DNA of 64,000 bases from Pedobacter sp. KBS0701 (GCF_005938645.2 NZ_CP042171.1:496001-560000), one strand, 5' to 3'. Shown: positions 18,774-27,401, counted from the stretch's first letter. The notes: generated by a model from the letters alone, not told the origin. Made by a program: numbers and translations.

Positions 18774-19193
18774 ATGAAAACGTTGTATGAAACAAGCGCC
18801 ACAGTAACTGGCGGACGTAATGGAAAAATAACAAGTGAAAATGGTGTTTTAGAACTTGAAGTGAGAATGCCGAAGGAATTGGGTGGTAGCGGTGATGGCT
18901 ACACCAATCCTGAACAGCTTTTTGCTGCAGGTTATGCAGCTTGCTTTGATAGCGCACTAAACTTAATTATGCATCAGGATAAGGTGAAGTCCGAAGAGCC
19001 TTCTACCGTTAAAGCAAATGTTTCGCTGCATCCAGATGAAAAAAGAGGCTTTAAGTTAGGCGTTTCGTTACAGGTGCATATCCCAGGCATTGAAGCCACA
19101 CAGGCTCAGCAATTGGTAGAGAAAGCGCATACAATATGTCCATATTCAAATGCAACTCGTGGAAACATCGATGTTAAATTGGAAGTAATTTAA
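18774..19193 (+). CDS. ohr: Organic hydroperoxide resistance protein (OsmC/Ohr family)
   Basis: A 139-residue thiol peroxidase that reduces organic hydroperoxides. The N-terminus LYETSATVTGGRNGKI and TNPEQLFAAGYAACFDSAL contain the peroxidatic cysteine, and the resolving cysteine is in HTICPYSNATRGN. The length and both cysteines match Ohr rather than OsmC. A strong promoter with an overlapping palindrome lies 14 bp upstream, and a MarR-family gene with an OhrR-like cysteine follows about 200 bp downstream on the same strand. Confidence 0.96.
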   Translation: MKTLYETSATVTGGRNGKITSENGVLELEVRMPKELGGSGDGYTNPEQLFAAGYAACFDSALNLIMHQDKVKSEEPSTVKANVSLHPDEKRGFKLGVSLQVHIPGIEATQAQQLVEKAHTICPYSNATRGNIDVKLEVI

Positions 19194-19230
19194 TTATTGA
19201 ATTAAGTAGGGGGGATGACAGATGGAGATG

Positions 19231-19292
19231 GGGCGTCATTTCGATAGTAGTGGAGAAATCTTTAAAATAGCTTAAAGATTTCCGTGCTCCAT
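19231..19292. repeat. REP-like element, family B, copy 1
   Basis: Begins GGGCGTCATTTCGA, continues AGTGGAGAAATCTTTAA and folds back on TTAAAGATTT. The same block recurs at 60822-60906. It lies between ohr and ohrR and could also act as an ohr terminator hairpin. Confidence 0.65.
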
Positions 19293-19397
19293 CTAATTAA
19301 CAATAACCGATCTTTTGTATTCAACAGCAAATTCGGAGAAAATGATTTACTTAGTTGTATATTTTAATGTTGATTATTGTTAAAGAAAAACAGAGTG

Positions 19398-19832
19398 ATG
19401 GAAATAGATGAGTCTTTAAAACTGGAAAATCAATTGTGTTTTCCACTTTATGCTGCTTCGAGGTTAGTAACCAAGTGTTATCAGCCTGTGCTTGATACCC
19501 TGGGCATAACCTATCCCCAATATCTGGTATTAATGGTGTTATGGGAAAACGATTCAGTTAGCCTAAGCCTGCTTTCACAGAAATTGATGCTGCAATCGAA
19601 TACCTTAACCCCTTTGCTTAAACGTATGCAGGAAACCGGACTTGTGGAACGCGTGAGGTCATTAAAAGATGAAAGAAGCATCGTGATATCGCTTACAGAA
19701 AAAGGATTGGCATTGAAAGAAAAAGCACCAGCTTTACGGGCTCAGCTTGGCGATCATCTGGGTATAAACCTTGAAGAAATTATCCAATTGAAAGCCCTGC
19801 TTGATAAACTGATCAAAAACCTCGCGGTATAA
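19398..19832 (+). CDS. ohrR: MarR family regulator, OhrR-like
   Basis: A 144-residue winged-helix repressor. The ATG at 19398 is chosen over a TTG 21 bases upstream because it puts the sensing cysteine at residue 14 (ENQLCFPLYAASR), matching the reactive cysteine of OhrR. ITYPQYLVLMVLWE, the recognition helix LMLQSNTLTPLLKRMQETGLV and the wing DERSIVISLTEKG are all present. No second redox cysteine is visible near the C-terminus, suggesting a one-cysteine OhrR. Family role: represses ohr until oxidised by organic peroxides. The target is very probably the palindrome at 18722-18760 (inference). Confidence 0.88.
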   Translation: MEIDESLKLENQLCFPLYAASRLVTKCYQPVLDTLGITYPQYLVLMVLWENDSVSLSLLSQKLMLQSNTLTPLLKRMQETGLVERVRSLKDERSIVISLTEKGLALKEKAPALRAQLGDHLGINLEEIIQLKALLDKLIKNLAV

Positions 19833-19866
19833 ATTAAGTTTACCAATTAAAAGGCTGCATTTAGTC

Positions 19867-20850
19867 TTAATTTTCCGGTTCAACTTCGGTTAGTTCATAA
19901 GCGAAAGACCCATTTTTGGGTATAATGGGGGTGGCCCTTCCCACGCTCAATGCTTTAATAAATGAAGCGCCGAAATAGAATATCAATGAAGAGTAGAATA
20001 CAAAAAGCATAATTACGATAATCGATCCAGCTGATCCATAGATGTTGCTGATGTTACTCAGTGGCAATAAAATCCGTAAGATATATTTTCCGGCAGTAAA
20101 TAAGCATCCGGTGAGTAAGCCTCCTGAAATTGCTGCCCGCCAGGTAGGACGACCATTGGTTAAATACCTGAAAAGTATAGTAAACCAGGTGGTTACAATG
20201 ATTACAAAAACCAATTGATTGATTATTGAAGTTAAGACCAATCCAAAAGAAGGGGCTCCGTTTTTTAGAAATGCACCAATATAGGCCTGCACACTATCTG
20301 CAAGCAAACCTATAAAGAATAATATCCCGGCCAATAAAATAATGGTAACAGATATAGCTCTTGATTTAAGGGTGTTGATGATACCTTTTTTATCTTTCTG
20401 GCCTATATTCCAGATCTGTTCTAAAGAGTTTTTAATCACATTGAATAGCGTGGTAGCTACAAAAAGGAAAAATATAAAACTGAACAGCGTAACATACCAG
20501 GCTTGATCAATCCCCCGGATGTTTCTTAATGTAGTTCTTATTTGTGTAATACTTTCATTATCAAGAATACTGGCCAATCGTTCGAACAGGTGTGTAGCCA
20601 ATAGCCTTCTATCAGTAAACATACCAAAAAGTCTGATCAGGATAATTAATATTGGAGGTAAAGCGAAATTGGTGAAAAAAGCGGTAGCACCGGCCAAACG
20701 TAAGGGATCATTCTGTTGAAATAAATTAAATGCTTTTCTTATGGTCGAGAAAAAAAACTTCAGATCTGGTATTATCGATGGCATTACTTCTGCGTTAAAC
20801 TCAAAAGGCCGAAAATAGTAAAAAATACTTTGTTCAGCCTTTTTATACAT
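19867..20850 (-). CDS. YihY/virulence factor BrkB family membrane protein
   Basis: A 327-residue inner-membrane protein with about six hydrophobic helices, e.g. near residues 55-75 (ATAFFTNFALPPILIILI), 120-140, 165-190 and 250-300. The family segment NDPLRLAGATAFFTNFALPP and the central QIWNIGQ are typical of YihY. The family was once misannotated as RNase BN; its function is unknown, possibly transport or envelope integrity. Ends convergently with ohrR, with a 34-bp gap. Confidence 0.88.
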   Translation of the reverse strand: MYKKAEQSIFYYFRPFEFNAEVMPSIIPDLKFFFSTIRKAFNLFQQNDPLRLAGATAFFTNFALPPILIILIRLFGMFTDRRLLATHLFERLASILDNESITQIRTTLRNIRGIDQAWYVTLFSFIFFLFVATTLFNVIKNSLEQIWNIGQKDKKGIINTLKSRAISVTIILLAGILFFIGLLADSVQAYIGAFLKNGAPSFGLVLTSIINQLVFVIIVTTWFTILFRYLTNGRPTWRAAISGGLLTGCLFTAGKYILRILLPLSNISNIYGSAGSIIVIMLFVFYSSLIFYFGASFIKALSVGRATPIIPKNGSFAYELTEVEPEN

Positions 20851-20859
20851 GTAAAGATT

Positions 20860-21258
20860 CTAGTTGGTTTTGCTGAAAACCATCAAGGTTTTATCGCCAT
20901 TTAACAGATATAGTTTATTATCAGTCATTTTAGCACTATTAACCTGATTAAGGGCGTGTAAGTATGCGCGTTCGGCAGCATCTGTTTCCTGACAGAACAT
21001 TTTTGTGCTAAAAACATTTTTAACGGTAATTTTATGATCAGCAATTTCTCCCTGTCCGCCATAACTGTTACAGAATGATTTTCCGCTGATTTTAAGGCTG
21101 TCAGCAAAGTTTAGTGTTGCTTTTGCTGTTGAGGGTAAAGTTAATCCTGGCAGCTCCGTTAATTCCCATTTGGTATTGGTAAAACTTGCCGGATTTAATT
21201 TTTCTTTACAAGAACTCAATAATAAGATCAACATTCCACAGTAAATAAGGTGTTTCAT
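20860..21258 (-). CDS. META domain lipoprotein
   Basis: A 132-residue lipoprotein: signal peptide with lipobox LLSSC (Cys16), then a META domain starting TNTKWELTELPG and containing ADSLKISGKSFCNSYGGQGE and FCQETDAAERAYLHALNQV. META domains resemble E. coli HslJ (heat-inducible, novobiocin resistance); the molecular function is unknown. Nine bp upstream of the YihY gene on the same strand, so probably one operon. Confidence 0.88.
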   Translation of the reverse strand: MKHLIYCGMLILLLSSCKEKLNPASFTNTKWELTELPGLTLPSTAKATLNFADSLKISGKSFCNSYGGQGEIADHKITVKNVFSTKMFCQETDAAERAYLHALNQVNSAKMTDNKLYLLNGDKTLMVFSKTN

Positions 21259-21342
21259 AACAAAAGTTTTATGTGATTTTCCTTTTTAACATCAAAAACT
21301 AAACCATAAAAAGATAAAATTGTCTTTTGATTAAAATCGTGC

Positions 21343-21861
21343 TTATTTTTCAATCTTCATCCAATGGTGTTTTATGCTATTGTAATCGAAAATAGAGATC
21401 CGTTTTAAACCTGCTTTTTCCAGAACATTGATAGATCCCAGGTTATTGATATCTGCAATACCAATAATCTCATTCAATTTGAGTTCATTAAAACCATAGT
21501 CGCGTGCGGCAATTGCAGTTTCTGTAGCATAACCCTTTCCCCAAAACTGTTTACTAAACCGATAGCCCAAATCGTAATAATTAATATGGTTATTTGTAGC
21601 TTCTTTGATGAGTTTTAAGCCAGACCAACCTACGAAATTACCTGTTGCTTTTTCGACAACAGCCCATCTCCCTATACCATTTTCGGTATATTGTTTTCTG
21701 ATAAATTCGATCTCTGCGATACTTTGTTCAATTGATTTTACAGGCCTGTTGCCAAGATAAAGATGAACATCGGGGTCACTGTCCATTACAAACATACCCT
21801 CAGCATCGTCAGGCATTAGTTCGCGTAAAATTAAGCGTTCGGTTTCGGCAAAAATCTTCAT
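21343..21861 (-). CDS. GNAT family N-acetyltransferase (RimJ/RimL-like)
   Basis: A 172-residue acetyltransferase. The ATG at 21861 gives the typical start MKIFAETERLILREL; the frame extends 34 codons further upstream but that part is unlike the family. The acetyl-CoA site is in DLGYRFSKQFWGKGYATETAIAAR (pyrophosphate loop QFWGKGYA), followed by ELKLNEIIGIADINNLGSINVLEKAGLK, the usual helix-turn of RimJ/RimL-like enzymes. Substrate unknown. Confidence 0.88.
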   Translation of the reverse strand: MKIFAETERLILRELMPDDAEGMFVMDSDPDVHLYLGNRPVKSIEQSIAEIEFIRKQYTENGIGRWAVVEKATGNFVGWSGLKLIKEATNNHINYYDLGYRFSKQFWGKGYATETAIAARDYGFNELKLNEIIGIADINNLGSINVLEKAGLKRISIFDYNSIKHHWMKIEK

Positions 21862-21898
21862 TTCTATAGTCTTTTGATCAAAATTAGTATAAATATAT

Positions 21899-22020
21899 AT
21901 CATGGAATGGATTCCGCACAGCAATGCGGAATCAGCAGAAACCACCAGTTTTTGTTCCCGCATATTTAAGGAGATTTGTGGAGACGGTAGAGAATATAAA
22001 TTTAATACGGATGATGGAAT
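21899..22020. repeat. Diverged copy of the GGATGATGGAAT repeat
   Basis: Contains ATGGAATGGATTCCGC, AATCAGCAGAAACC, TTTTTGTTCCCGCA and GGAGATTTGTGGAGACG, and ends GGATGATGGAATT. This is the same order of blocks as the tandem array at 23301-23658. Noncoding gap between the acetyltransferase and DUF4199 genes. Confidence 0.55.
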
Positions 22021-22086
22021 TAACTTACATTCAACTCTGCGAACTGTGCGTCATCGTCGTGTTTTTTATGGTTAACAAACTTGTAC

Positions 22087-22629
22087 TTAAACTGCTTTTT
22101 CAACTATTGGTGTGCCTGGTTTTCTTTTTAAGATCAGTGCGGCAACGAATGATATCAAAATACCTACTGGTAAAATTTCCATATAGGTAAACAATACCAC
22201 CATTATGGGGTTTTTATATAACTCCTGACCTGAAGCCAACTCCTTAGCTTTGTTAGCAAGTTCTGTTGCAGATGCACCACTTTCTTTGGCTTCTCTTAAT
22301 GCCTGAGCAATATACCTATCCATAAAATCAGGAATAAATATATAAAAATCGATCAGCCATACCACAACGTATATACTTGAAGCAATCAAACTGATTAATA
22401 GCCCGATTTTTAAGGCTTTACCGAAGGTAATCAATCCATCGTTGTACTTATCACGGTAATTTTTAATTCCTACAAAAATAAAAGAGAATGCCAATACCAT
22501 CGAAGCATAGCCAATAAGCATGCTGTGTTCAAGGTTCGGGTCGTTATAACATCTTGATATTGAAATTATCATTAATACCGATACGATTAAGCCGGCAATT
22601 AATCCGAATACAATTACGTTCTTTTTCAT
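22087..22629 (-). CDS. DUF4199 family membrane protein
   Basis: A 180-residue protein with four predicted membrane helices (near residues 5-27, 34-54, 70-92 and 145-170). The ATG at 22629 gives MKKNVIVFGLIAGLIVSVLM; ten extra codons upstream are unlikely to be used. The charged loop EAKESGASATELANKAKELASGQ between helices 3 and 4 is typical of DUF4199. Function unknown. The LuxR-type membrane regulator lies 116 bp upstream on the same strand, a pairing also seen in other Bacteroidota (from memory). Confidence 0.82.
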   Translation of the reverse strand: MKKNVIVFGLIAGLIVSVLMIISISRCYNDPNLEHSMLIGYASMVLAFSFIFVGIKNYRDKYNDGLITFGKALKIGLLISLIASSIYVVVWLIDFYIFIPDFMDRYIAQALREAKESGASATELANKAKELASGQELYKNPIMVVLFTYMEILPVGILISFVAALILKRKPGTPIVEKAV

Positions 22630-22745
22630 GTCTGATTTTTTTATTGGTTTACACCACAAAATTGCTCTGATTAATCTTTTTTAGCTTCATACTTTAGGGT
22701 GATTTTTCTGAAATCAGCTTATTTAATACTAAAGTACCAATGCGA

Positions 22746-23219
22746 TCAAGCGATGAGGTTAAGTTTTTTAGCGGTTTCTATGGCCTGTATCCGGCGTTTT
22801 ACTTCCAGTTTTTCGAAAAGCCTGGCATTATGTGTTTTAATGGTATTCAATGAAACAAATAACCGCTCTGCCATTTCTTGGTTGCTCAAACCTTCCGACA
22901 TCAATTGTAAAACTTCCAGTTCTCTTTTGCTGATGTTTAACCTGGCCAATGCTGTTTTGTTAAGAATGAAATTTTCAGGCTGCTCAATAAAAACCTGTTT
23001 TTCGATCAGTATGGTTTTGGGGCTGGTTAATTTTAAGGCCAGCCAAATACCTAAAGCAGTAAAAATTATAGCGATTGAACCTGCATAAATTTCGAAGGCA
23101 TGGTTAATGATAAGAAAACGAAGCTCTAACCACTTCAATAAAAAAAGTAATGCCGCGAGGAACACCCCATATAAGATTATACTTTTATTTCTAGTGAGAA
23201 AGTTTGTTGAGCCCGGCAT
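22746..23219 (-). CDS. Membrane-anchored LuxR-type transcriptional regulator
   Basis: 157 residues: two membrane helices (about 14-30 and 40-62), a short linker, then a LuxR/FixJ-type helix-turn-helix (residues ~95-150: ISKRELEVLQLMSEGLSNQEMAERLFVSLNTIKTH split over the fold). There is no receiver or other sensory domain. The DNA-binding part faces the cytoplasm, so the protein should bind DNA while tethered to the membrane. It probably regulates itself and the DUF4199 gene behind it. Confidence 0.82.
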   Translation of the reverse strand: MPGSTNFLTRNKSIILYGVFLAALLFLLKWLELRFLIINHAFEIYAGSIAIIFTALGIWLALKLTSPKTILIEKQVFIEQPENFILNKTALARLNISKRELEVLQLMSEGLSNQEMAERLFVSLNTIKTHNARLFEKLEVKRRIQAIETAKKLNLIA

Positions 23220-23300
23220 TGGATGATCGTTTAATCAAAAATAGGAAATTTAGTTTTAAGTGTGGAGGGTAAAATTGGAGAGGTTAGGTAAGGAGGAAGA

Positions 23301-23658
23301 ATGGAAGATGGGAAATGTAAGGCGAATGATGGAATGAGTTCTGCGGTGATCTGTGGAAACCTTTTGATTTTTGTTCCCGCAGATTTAAGAAGATTTGCGC
23401 AGACGTTAGAACATGTAATATGGATGATGGAATGGGGTCTGCGGTGATCTGCGAAATCAGCGGGAGACTATTGGGTTATTGCTCCTGCCGATTTACGTAA
23501 AAGGTAAAAAATGGAAGATGGGAAATGTAAGGCGAATGATGGAATGGGTTCTGCGGTGATCTGCGAAATCAGCGGGAGACTATCAGGTTATTGCTCCTGC
23601 AGATTTACGCAAAAGGTAAAAAATGAAAGATGGATAATGTAAAACGGATGATGGAATT
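23301..23658. repeat. Degenerate tandem array of a ~110-bp unit
   Basis: Three full copies and part of a fourth. The anchor GATGGAATGNGTTCTGCGG occurs at about 23328, 23426 and 23538 and its first half at 23648. Other shared blocks are GATCTGCGAAATCAGCGGGA and GTTATTGCTCCTGC. It is too long-period and without spacers to be CRISPR. It fills most of the 639-bp gene-free gap 23220-23858. Confidence 0.8.
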
Positions 23659-23858
23659 CCAATGCTGTGCCTTTTCCTTGTGATCTCTATGGTAAAAATG
23701 AGAGATTGCATCGAGAGCTATTGTCTGCCTCGCGGTTAAAACTCTTCTAATATCCCATAAATCAAATTTTTAACCAAAAGCGGTAATTTTCTGGTGACTT
23801 TAATAACAGAAAAGCAATAAAGGTTATAAATTAGCAAAAAAAATAAATAGCTAAACCC

Positions 23859-24650
23859 ATGAAAATTACGCTTTATGCACTCTTACTTTCCGTTGTTTTA
23901 TCTGGCTGCGGAGGCAATTCTGAAAAAACTTTTAAAGCACGCGCATTTGCGACGACTGATGATTTTAATGTATTTCCAAAATCAACAAAAGATATATTAA
24001 CCATTGTAAAAACCGATTCAGGAAAACTAGCCGCTGCCGATCGCTTTGCCATTAAATATAAGGATACTGTCATTACGATTGATGATGCGCCAAATGCTGA
24101 AACAAAGAAATTTAAGGTTGCTTCTTTCATCAATACGCAAAAAACAGCCGTATTGGTGCAGAGTGCAAATGAAAAAGAGAAAATGGATCCTTTTTATATT
24201 ATTTATGTAAATGGAGGAAAAGCAGATGTGGTGAGCTTAAACAAGTCATCAAAAGGTGCTGAAGATAAAAAATATACAAATGGATTAGAGGAGTTAACGA
24301 GGAGCAATCTGTTGGTGAACAACGATTTCTTTATCACAACGATCAACTCAAGGGTTTACCCGATTAAGCGTCAAAATGAAGATGAGCGTATCCAGGGGAA
24401 ATTCTTTATGTATTCCAGCGATAAAACTACATTGGCATTTTTGACGGCAAATGCTTTATACCAGGTAAATACTAAAACAGGAGAAACTTTTAATCTACCT
24501 CTGCCTGCATCATTAACCAGTCAGCCTGAAACCTTGGTAGCAAATATCCAAAGAGACTACACGTGGGTACCAAATGAGCACGGAACCTCTTTCTTAAAGA
24601 AAAATGCCGACGACGACCGCATTGTAGATATTAAGGAATTTAAGCATTAA
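23859..24650 (+). CDS. Putative lipoprotein of unknown function
   Basis: 263 residues with a lipoprotein signal (MKITLYALLLSVVLSGC, lipobox LSGC, Cys17). The rest is strand-rich and soluble, with no recognised domain; segments such as NNDFFITTINSRVYPIKRQNEDERIQGKFF and TLAFLTANALYQVNTKTGE hint at a beta-propeller-like or WD-like fold, but this is weak. Alone on its strand between the tandem repeats and alkB. Confidence 0.75.
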   Translation: MKITLYALLLSVVLSGCGGNSEKTFKARAFATTDDFNVFPKSTKDILTIVKTDSGKLAAADRFAIKYKDTVITIDDAPNAETKKFKVASFINTQKTAVLVQSANEKEKMDPFYIIYVNGGKADVVSLNKSSKGAEDKKYTNGLEELTRSNLLVNNDFFITTINSRVYPIKRQNEDERIQGKFFMYSSDKTTLAFLTANALYQVNTKTGETFNLPLPASLTSQPETLVANIQRDYTWVPNEHGTSFLKKNADDDRIVDIKEFKH

Positions 24651-24721
24651 AAAAAATAAAATGCTTTGGTTCGTAGTGGCAGAAACCAAAGCAAATTAAA
24701 GCAATTTTTAATCAGTCAGGA

Positions 24722-25330
24722 TTAAACCACCATTGTTCTAAAGGTGAGGTTTACCCTTGGCTGATTTACTTTTTTAGTAGGGGGAAGGCGATGAAGCCAA
24801 TTCGTTTGCGTTTCATCTTTCATCACCAGCAAACTGCCATGCTCTAAAAATAAAGTAACCGTTTCTTTGCTCTGCTTGTGTTTGAAAAGAAATCTCCTTT
24901 CGGCGCCAAAACTTAAAGATGCAATGGCAGAATCTTTTGCCAAAGCTTTTTCATCATCACTGTGGTAAGCCATGCCTTCATCTCCGTTATGATATAAATT
25001 GAGCAGACAAGAGTTATAAGTTTGGCCTGTTTGTTCTTCCGAAATTCTTTTGAGTTCAAGAAGTTCTTTTGTCCATGGTAAAGCCGTTTTGGATTTATTA
25101 GAATAGGTGTACGAATAGGATTCATCTCCATACCAGGCTACTTTTCTTTTGGTAATAATGTGTTTGCCCATAATAAAAGCTTCATCATTTTTCCACTCAA
25201 TCGTATTCATCAATGCATCGAAATAATGATCAGCTTCTGGTATCGGGAATAATTTGCCATAATAATTTACTGTTCCGCCATGAGGAAGCAGATTTTGGTT
25301 AATAGCTATTGTGGTGTTGAATAAATCCAT
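24722..25330 (-). CDS. alkB: AlkB-type alpha-ketoglutarate-dependent DNA repair dioxygenase
   Basis: A 202-residue Fe(II)/2-oxoglutarate dioxygenase that removes 1-methyladenine and 3-methylcytosine lesions. Iron ligands are visible as H123-x-D125 (YHSDDE) and H180 (NWLHRLPP). R192 and R198 of RVNLTFR are the 2-oxoglutarate contacts. The substrate region NLYHNGDEGMAYHSDDE is typical of ALKBH2/3-like bacterial AlkB. It is the third gene of a minus-strand adaptive-response operon and overlaps the Ada zinc-domain gene by 25 bp, implying coupled translation. Confidence 0.94.
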   Translation of the reverse strand: MDLFNTTIAINQNLLPHGGTVNYYGKLFPIPEADHYFDALMNTIEWKNDEAFIMGKHIITKRKVAWYGDESYSYTYSNKSKTALPWTKELLELKRISEEQTGQTYNSCLLNLYHNGDEGMAYHSDDEKALAKDSAIASLSFGAERRFLFKHKQSKETVTLFLEHGSLLVMKDETQTNWLHRLPPTKKVNQPRVNLTFRTMVV

Positions 25331-25554
25331 TTTTTATATGCCGTTTTTAAGCAATGCCCGCAAGGGCGGTAGCCATGTTGAAGCACTTCATCTACAGAAC
25401 GGAAAAATACACGGTTTTCTTTCTTCATCCGCTTTCCCGACTTACATTTAAGTAGTCCGTAAATTTTCAACCGGGCATTTCCGCCGAAGCAAATATCTTT
25501 GTTTTTAAAATGCTTTTTTAATTCTTCAGTTGAAATATCAATATGTTTGATCAT
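25306..25554 (-). CDS. Stand-alone Ada-type zinc-binding domain protein
   Basis: An 82-residue protein matching only the N-terminal metal-binding domain of Ada, the part that in E. coli Ada takes methyl groups from phosphotriesters. It ends with FRSVDEVLQHGYRPCGHCLKTAYKKW. Candidate zinc ligands are C22, C37, C65 and C68. The second cysteine of the usual CxxxC pair is lysine (K41), so C22 may take its place. Without a fused HTH it cannot act like E. coli Ada unless it works with the AraC-OGT protein encoded 6 bp upstream. Confidence 0.85.
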   Translation of the reverse strand: MIKHIDISTEELKKHFKNKDICFGGNARLKIYGLLKCKSGKRMKKENRVFFRSVDEVLQHGYRPCGHCLKTAYKKWIYSTPQ

Positions 25555-25560
25555 GCGGAA

Positions 25561-26400
25561 CTAAACATTGGTTTTTGCTGCTTCCCAACCAATCATGGCT
25601 GTTTTTCGGTTTACTCCCCAATGGTAGCCGCCCAAAGCACCGCTTGATTGTATTACCCGGTGGCAGGGAATGAGGAAGGCTACCGGATTATCGCCAATGG
25701 CTGTACCTACCGCTCTGGATGCGTTGGGGTTTTGTAGTTGTTTTGCAATGTTTCCATAAGTGGCTAATTTGCCCATAGGGATTTTTAACAGCGCTTCCCA
25801 AACTTTTAACTGGAAATCCGTCCCTTTTAAATGCAGTTTAATCTGGTGCAGTTTGCTCCAATCGTGACTGAAAATGTATAAAGCATTTTGCTGTTCTTTA
25901 TCCAATATCTGCTGGTATTGAGCCGCTGGAAACTGGCATTGCAGATTTGCAAAAGCAGTATTTTCATCGTCGAAAAAAGCGATATGGCAGATTCCTTTTG
26001 AGGTGCTGGCTACAATAACATTACCAAATGGACTTTCTGCAAAACTATAATTGATACAAAGGTTTTCGCCGCGATTTTTGTATTCGCCAGGTGTCATACC
26101 TTCAATATTTACAAAAAGATCGTGAAGTCTGCTGGTTCCCGATAAGCCGGTTTCTAATGCAGTATCGAATAAACTTTGGTTTTCTTTCAGCATTTCTTTA
26201 GCATAACCAATGCTAATGTATTGCAAAAAACGTTTAGGAGTAGTGCCTGCCCACTCGCTAAATAATCTTTGGAAATGAAAAGGGCTTAGGTTTACTTTTT
26301 CTGCAATTTGTTCTAAACCAGGCTGTGTTTTGAAATTCGCCTTGATATAGCTTATGGCTTCGGCTATCCGGTTAAAATTGATTTCTCCTTGTGCTTTCAT
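25561..26400 (-). CDS. ada: AraC-type HTH fused to O6-alkylguanine-DNA alkyltransferase (Ada-like without the zinc domain)
   Basis: 279 residues from the ATG at 26400; a TTG 24 bases upstream is in frame but less likely. The N-terminal ~105 residues are an AraC HTH (GLEQIAEKVNLSPFHFQRLF, then TPKRFLQYI). The C-terminal part is a methylated-DNA-protein cysteine methyltransferase with the suicide cysteine in IPCHRVIQSSGALGGYHWG and the arginine finger region NASRAVGTAI. It repairs O6-methylguanine and probably regulates the operon. First gene of ada / Ada zinc domain / alkB. Confidence 0.92.
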   Translation of the reverse strand: MKAQGEINFNRIAEAISYIKANFKTQPGLEQIAEKVNLSPFHFQRLFSEWAGTTPKRFLQYISIGYAKEMLKENQSLFDTALETGLSGTSRLHDLFVNIEGMTPGEYKNRGENLCINYSFAESPFGNVIVASTSKGICHIAFFDDENTAFANLQCQFPAAQYQQILDKEQQNALYIFSHDWSKLHQIKLHLKGTDFQLKVWEALLKIPMGKLATYGNIAKQLQNPNASRAVGTAIGDNPVAFLIPCHRVIQSSGALGGYHWGVNRKTAMIGWEAAKTNV

Positions 26401-26492
26401 GGTCTTGAATAATTTAATATCCAAAAATAGTTTGGAAAGAAACGGTAAACTACCCGAAACTTGCTAAGTTTAACCGGATTTTAAAATCCCGT

Positions 26493-27029
26493 TTATTTAA
26501 TTCCGTTGTCAATTAATTTCTTCGCCCTTGTAAGATCGGTATTTCCATTGATGTCAATATGAAGAAAATAAGGCGTTTGCCACTGTTGGGTTTTCTCTGC
26601 CTGTTTATTTGTTACTATATCCCAGGGTGGATAAACCCTAATCCCTCTTTTACCTTCTATTCCATTTGCCGTGATAATTTTATATTTTGCCAATATGGCT
26701 TTTGGAAAAATGAACTGGCCTGATTGGCCGGCATCATTAGCAGATATAATCAATAGGTCAAATTCATCCTGATCTGTAAACGGAGTCGTAATTCCGGCTT
26801 CATCCCGCTTCCATATAGTTACAAATTGCCCTGTCTTGGTTGGGGTGATTTTAGAAAGGCGGTGTTTAATTTTTAGCCTGTTTAACTCAAAAGTACAAGC
26901 TACATATTCCTGACTTTCATTTTCAATTTGCAGATTGTTTATTTGATAATCAAGCGGGCTGTAAACTAAATCGGATGCGGTTAGTAATATAGATGATAAC
27001 CGGTTTGTGAGATTTTCTTTGATAAGCAT
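26493..27029 (-). CDS. MepB family protein
   Basis: 178 residues covering the MepB domain: VYSPLDYQINNLQIENESQEY, TKTGQFVTIWKRDE, EFDLLIISANDAGQSGQFIFPKAIL and a closing GIRVYPPWDIV. MepB lies beside the multidrug pump mepA in Staphylococcus, but its activity is unknown and no pump is present here. No signal peptide. 92 bp upstream of the ada gene on the same strand, so it may or may not be in that transcript. Confidence 0.88.
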   Translation of the reverse strand: MLIKENLTNRLSSILLTASDLVYSPLDYQINNLQIENESQEYVACTFELNRLKIKHRLSKITPTKTGQFVTIWKRDEAGITTPFTDQDEFDLLIISANDAGQSGQFIFPKAILAKYKIITANGIEGKRGIRVYPPWDIVTNKQAEKTQQWQTPYFLHIDINGNTDLTRAKKLIDNGIK

Positions 27030-27110
27030 AACAATTGTAAAGAGGTCTATTTGTAATTATGCTTATTGCTCTTCAATGATAGATTGTCCTTTCGATTGAT
27101 CTCTCGATGT

Positions 27111-27401
27111 CTACTGCCAGGTTTCATGGAGTCTGATTTTGACATTGGCTAATTGTTCTGGCTTTGAATTGCAGATTCCGGTCATTAATTCACCTTGCTT
27201 ATTTACATGGTGATAGCACATTTCGATGTTGCCATTTTCATCCACTAAGCCAATCAAATGCCCAGAAATAATCTTTCCACCCTCATATTCAGCAGTTAGG
27301 ATATTTCCTGATTGTTTATATTTAAAAACGGTTTCATTTGATGTTTCGCCGTTTTCTGTATGATTTACGGGTTTAAAAAGCTTATCATTATAGTTTATCA
27401 T
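27111..27401 (-). CDS. Small beta-rich protein, so-called N-acetylglutamate synthase-like
   Basis: A 96-residue protein made of short strands: NETVFKYKQSGNILTAEYEGGKIISGHLIGLVDENGNIEMCYHHVN in separate blocks, ending ANVKIRLHETWQ. It resembles a widespread small family often labelled n-acetylglutamate synthase, a label with no visible support: no acetyl-CoA motif is present. Probably a small antiparallel sheet of unknown role. 81 bp separate its stop from the MepB start. Confidence 0.75.
   Translation of the reverse strand: MINYNDKLFKPVNHTENGETSNETVFKYKQSGNILTAEYEGGKIISGHLIGLVDENGNIEMCYHHVNKQGELMTGICNSKPEQLANVKIRLHETWQ

Noticed and set aside
22699..23088. 129-codon plus-strand frame over the LuxR-type gene
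   Set aside because: Antisense shadow of the HTH gene; the minus-strand frame has recognisable domains and this one has none.
23301..23658. Possible CRISPR array
   Set aside because: Units are ~110 bp and degenerate, with no short repeat-spacer alternation and no cas genes in the window.
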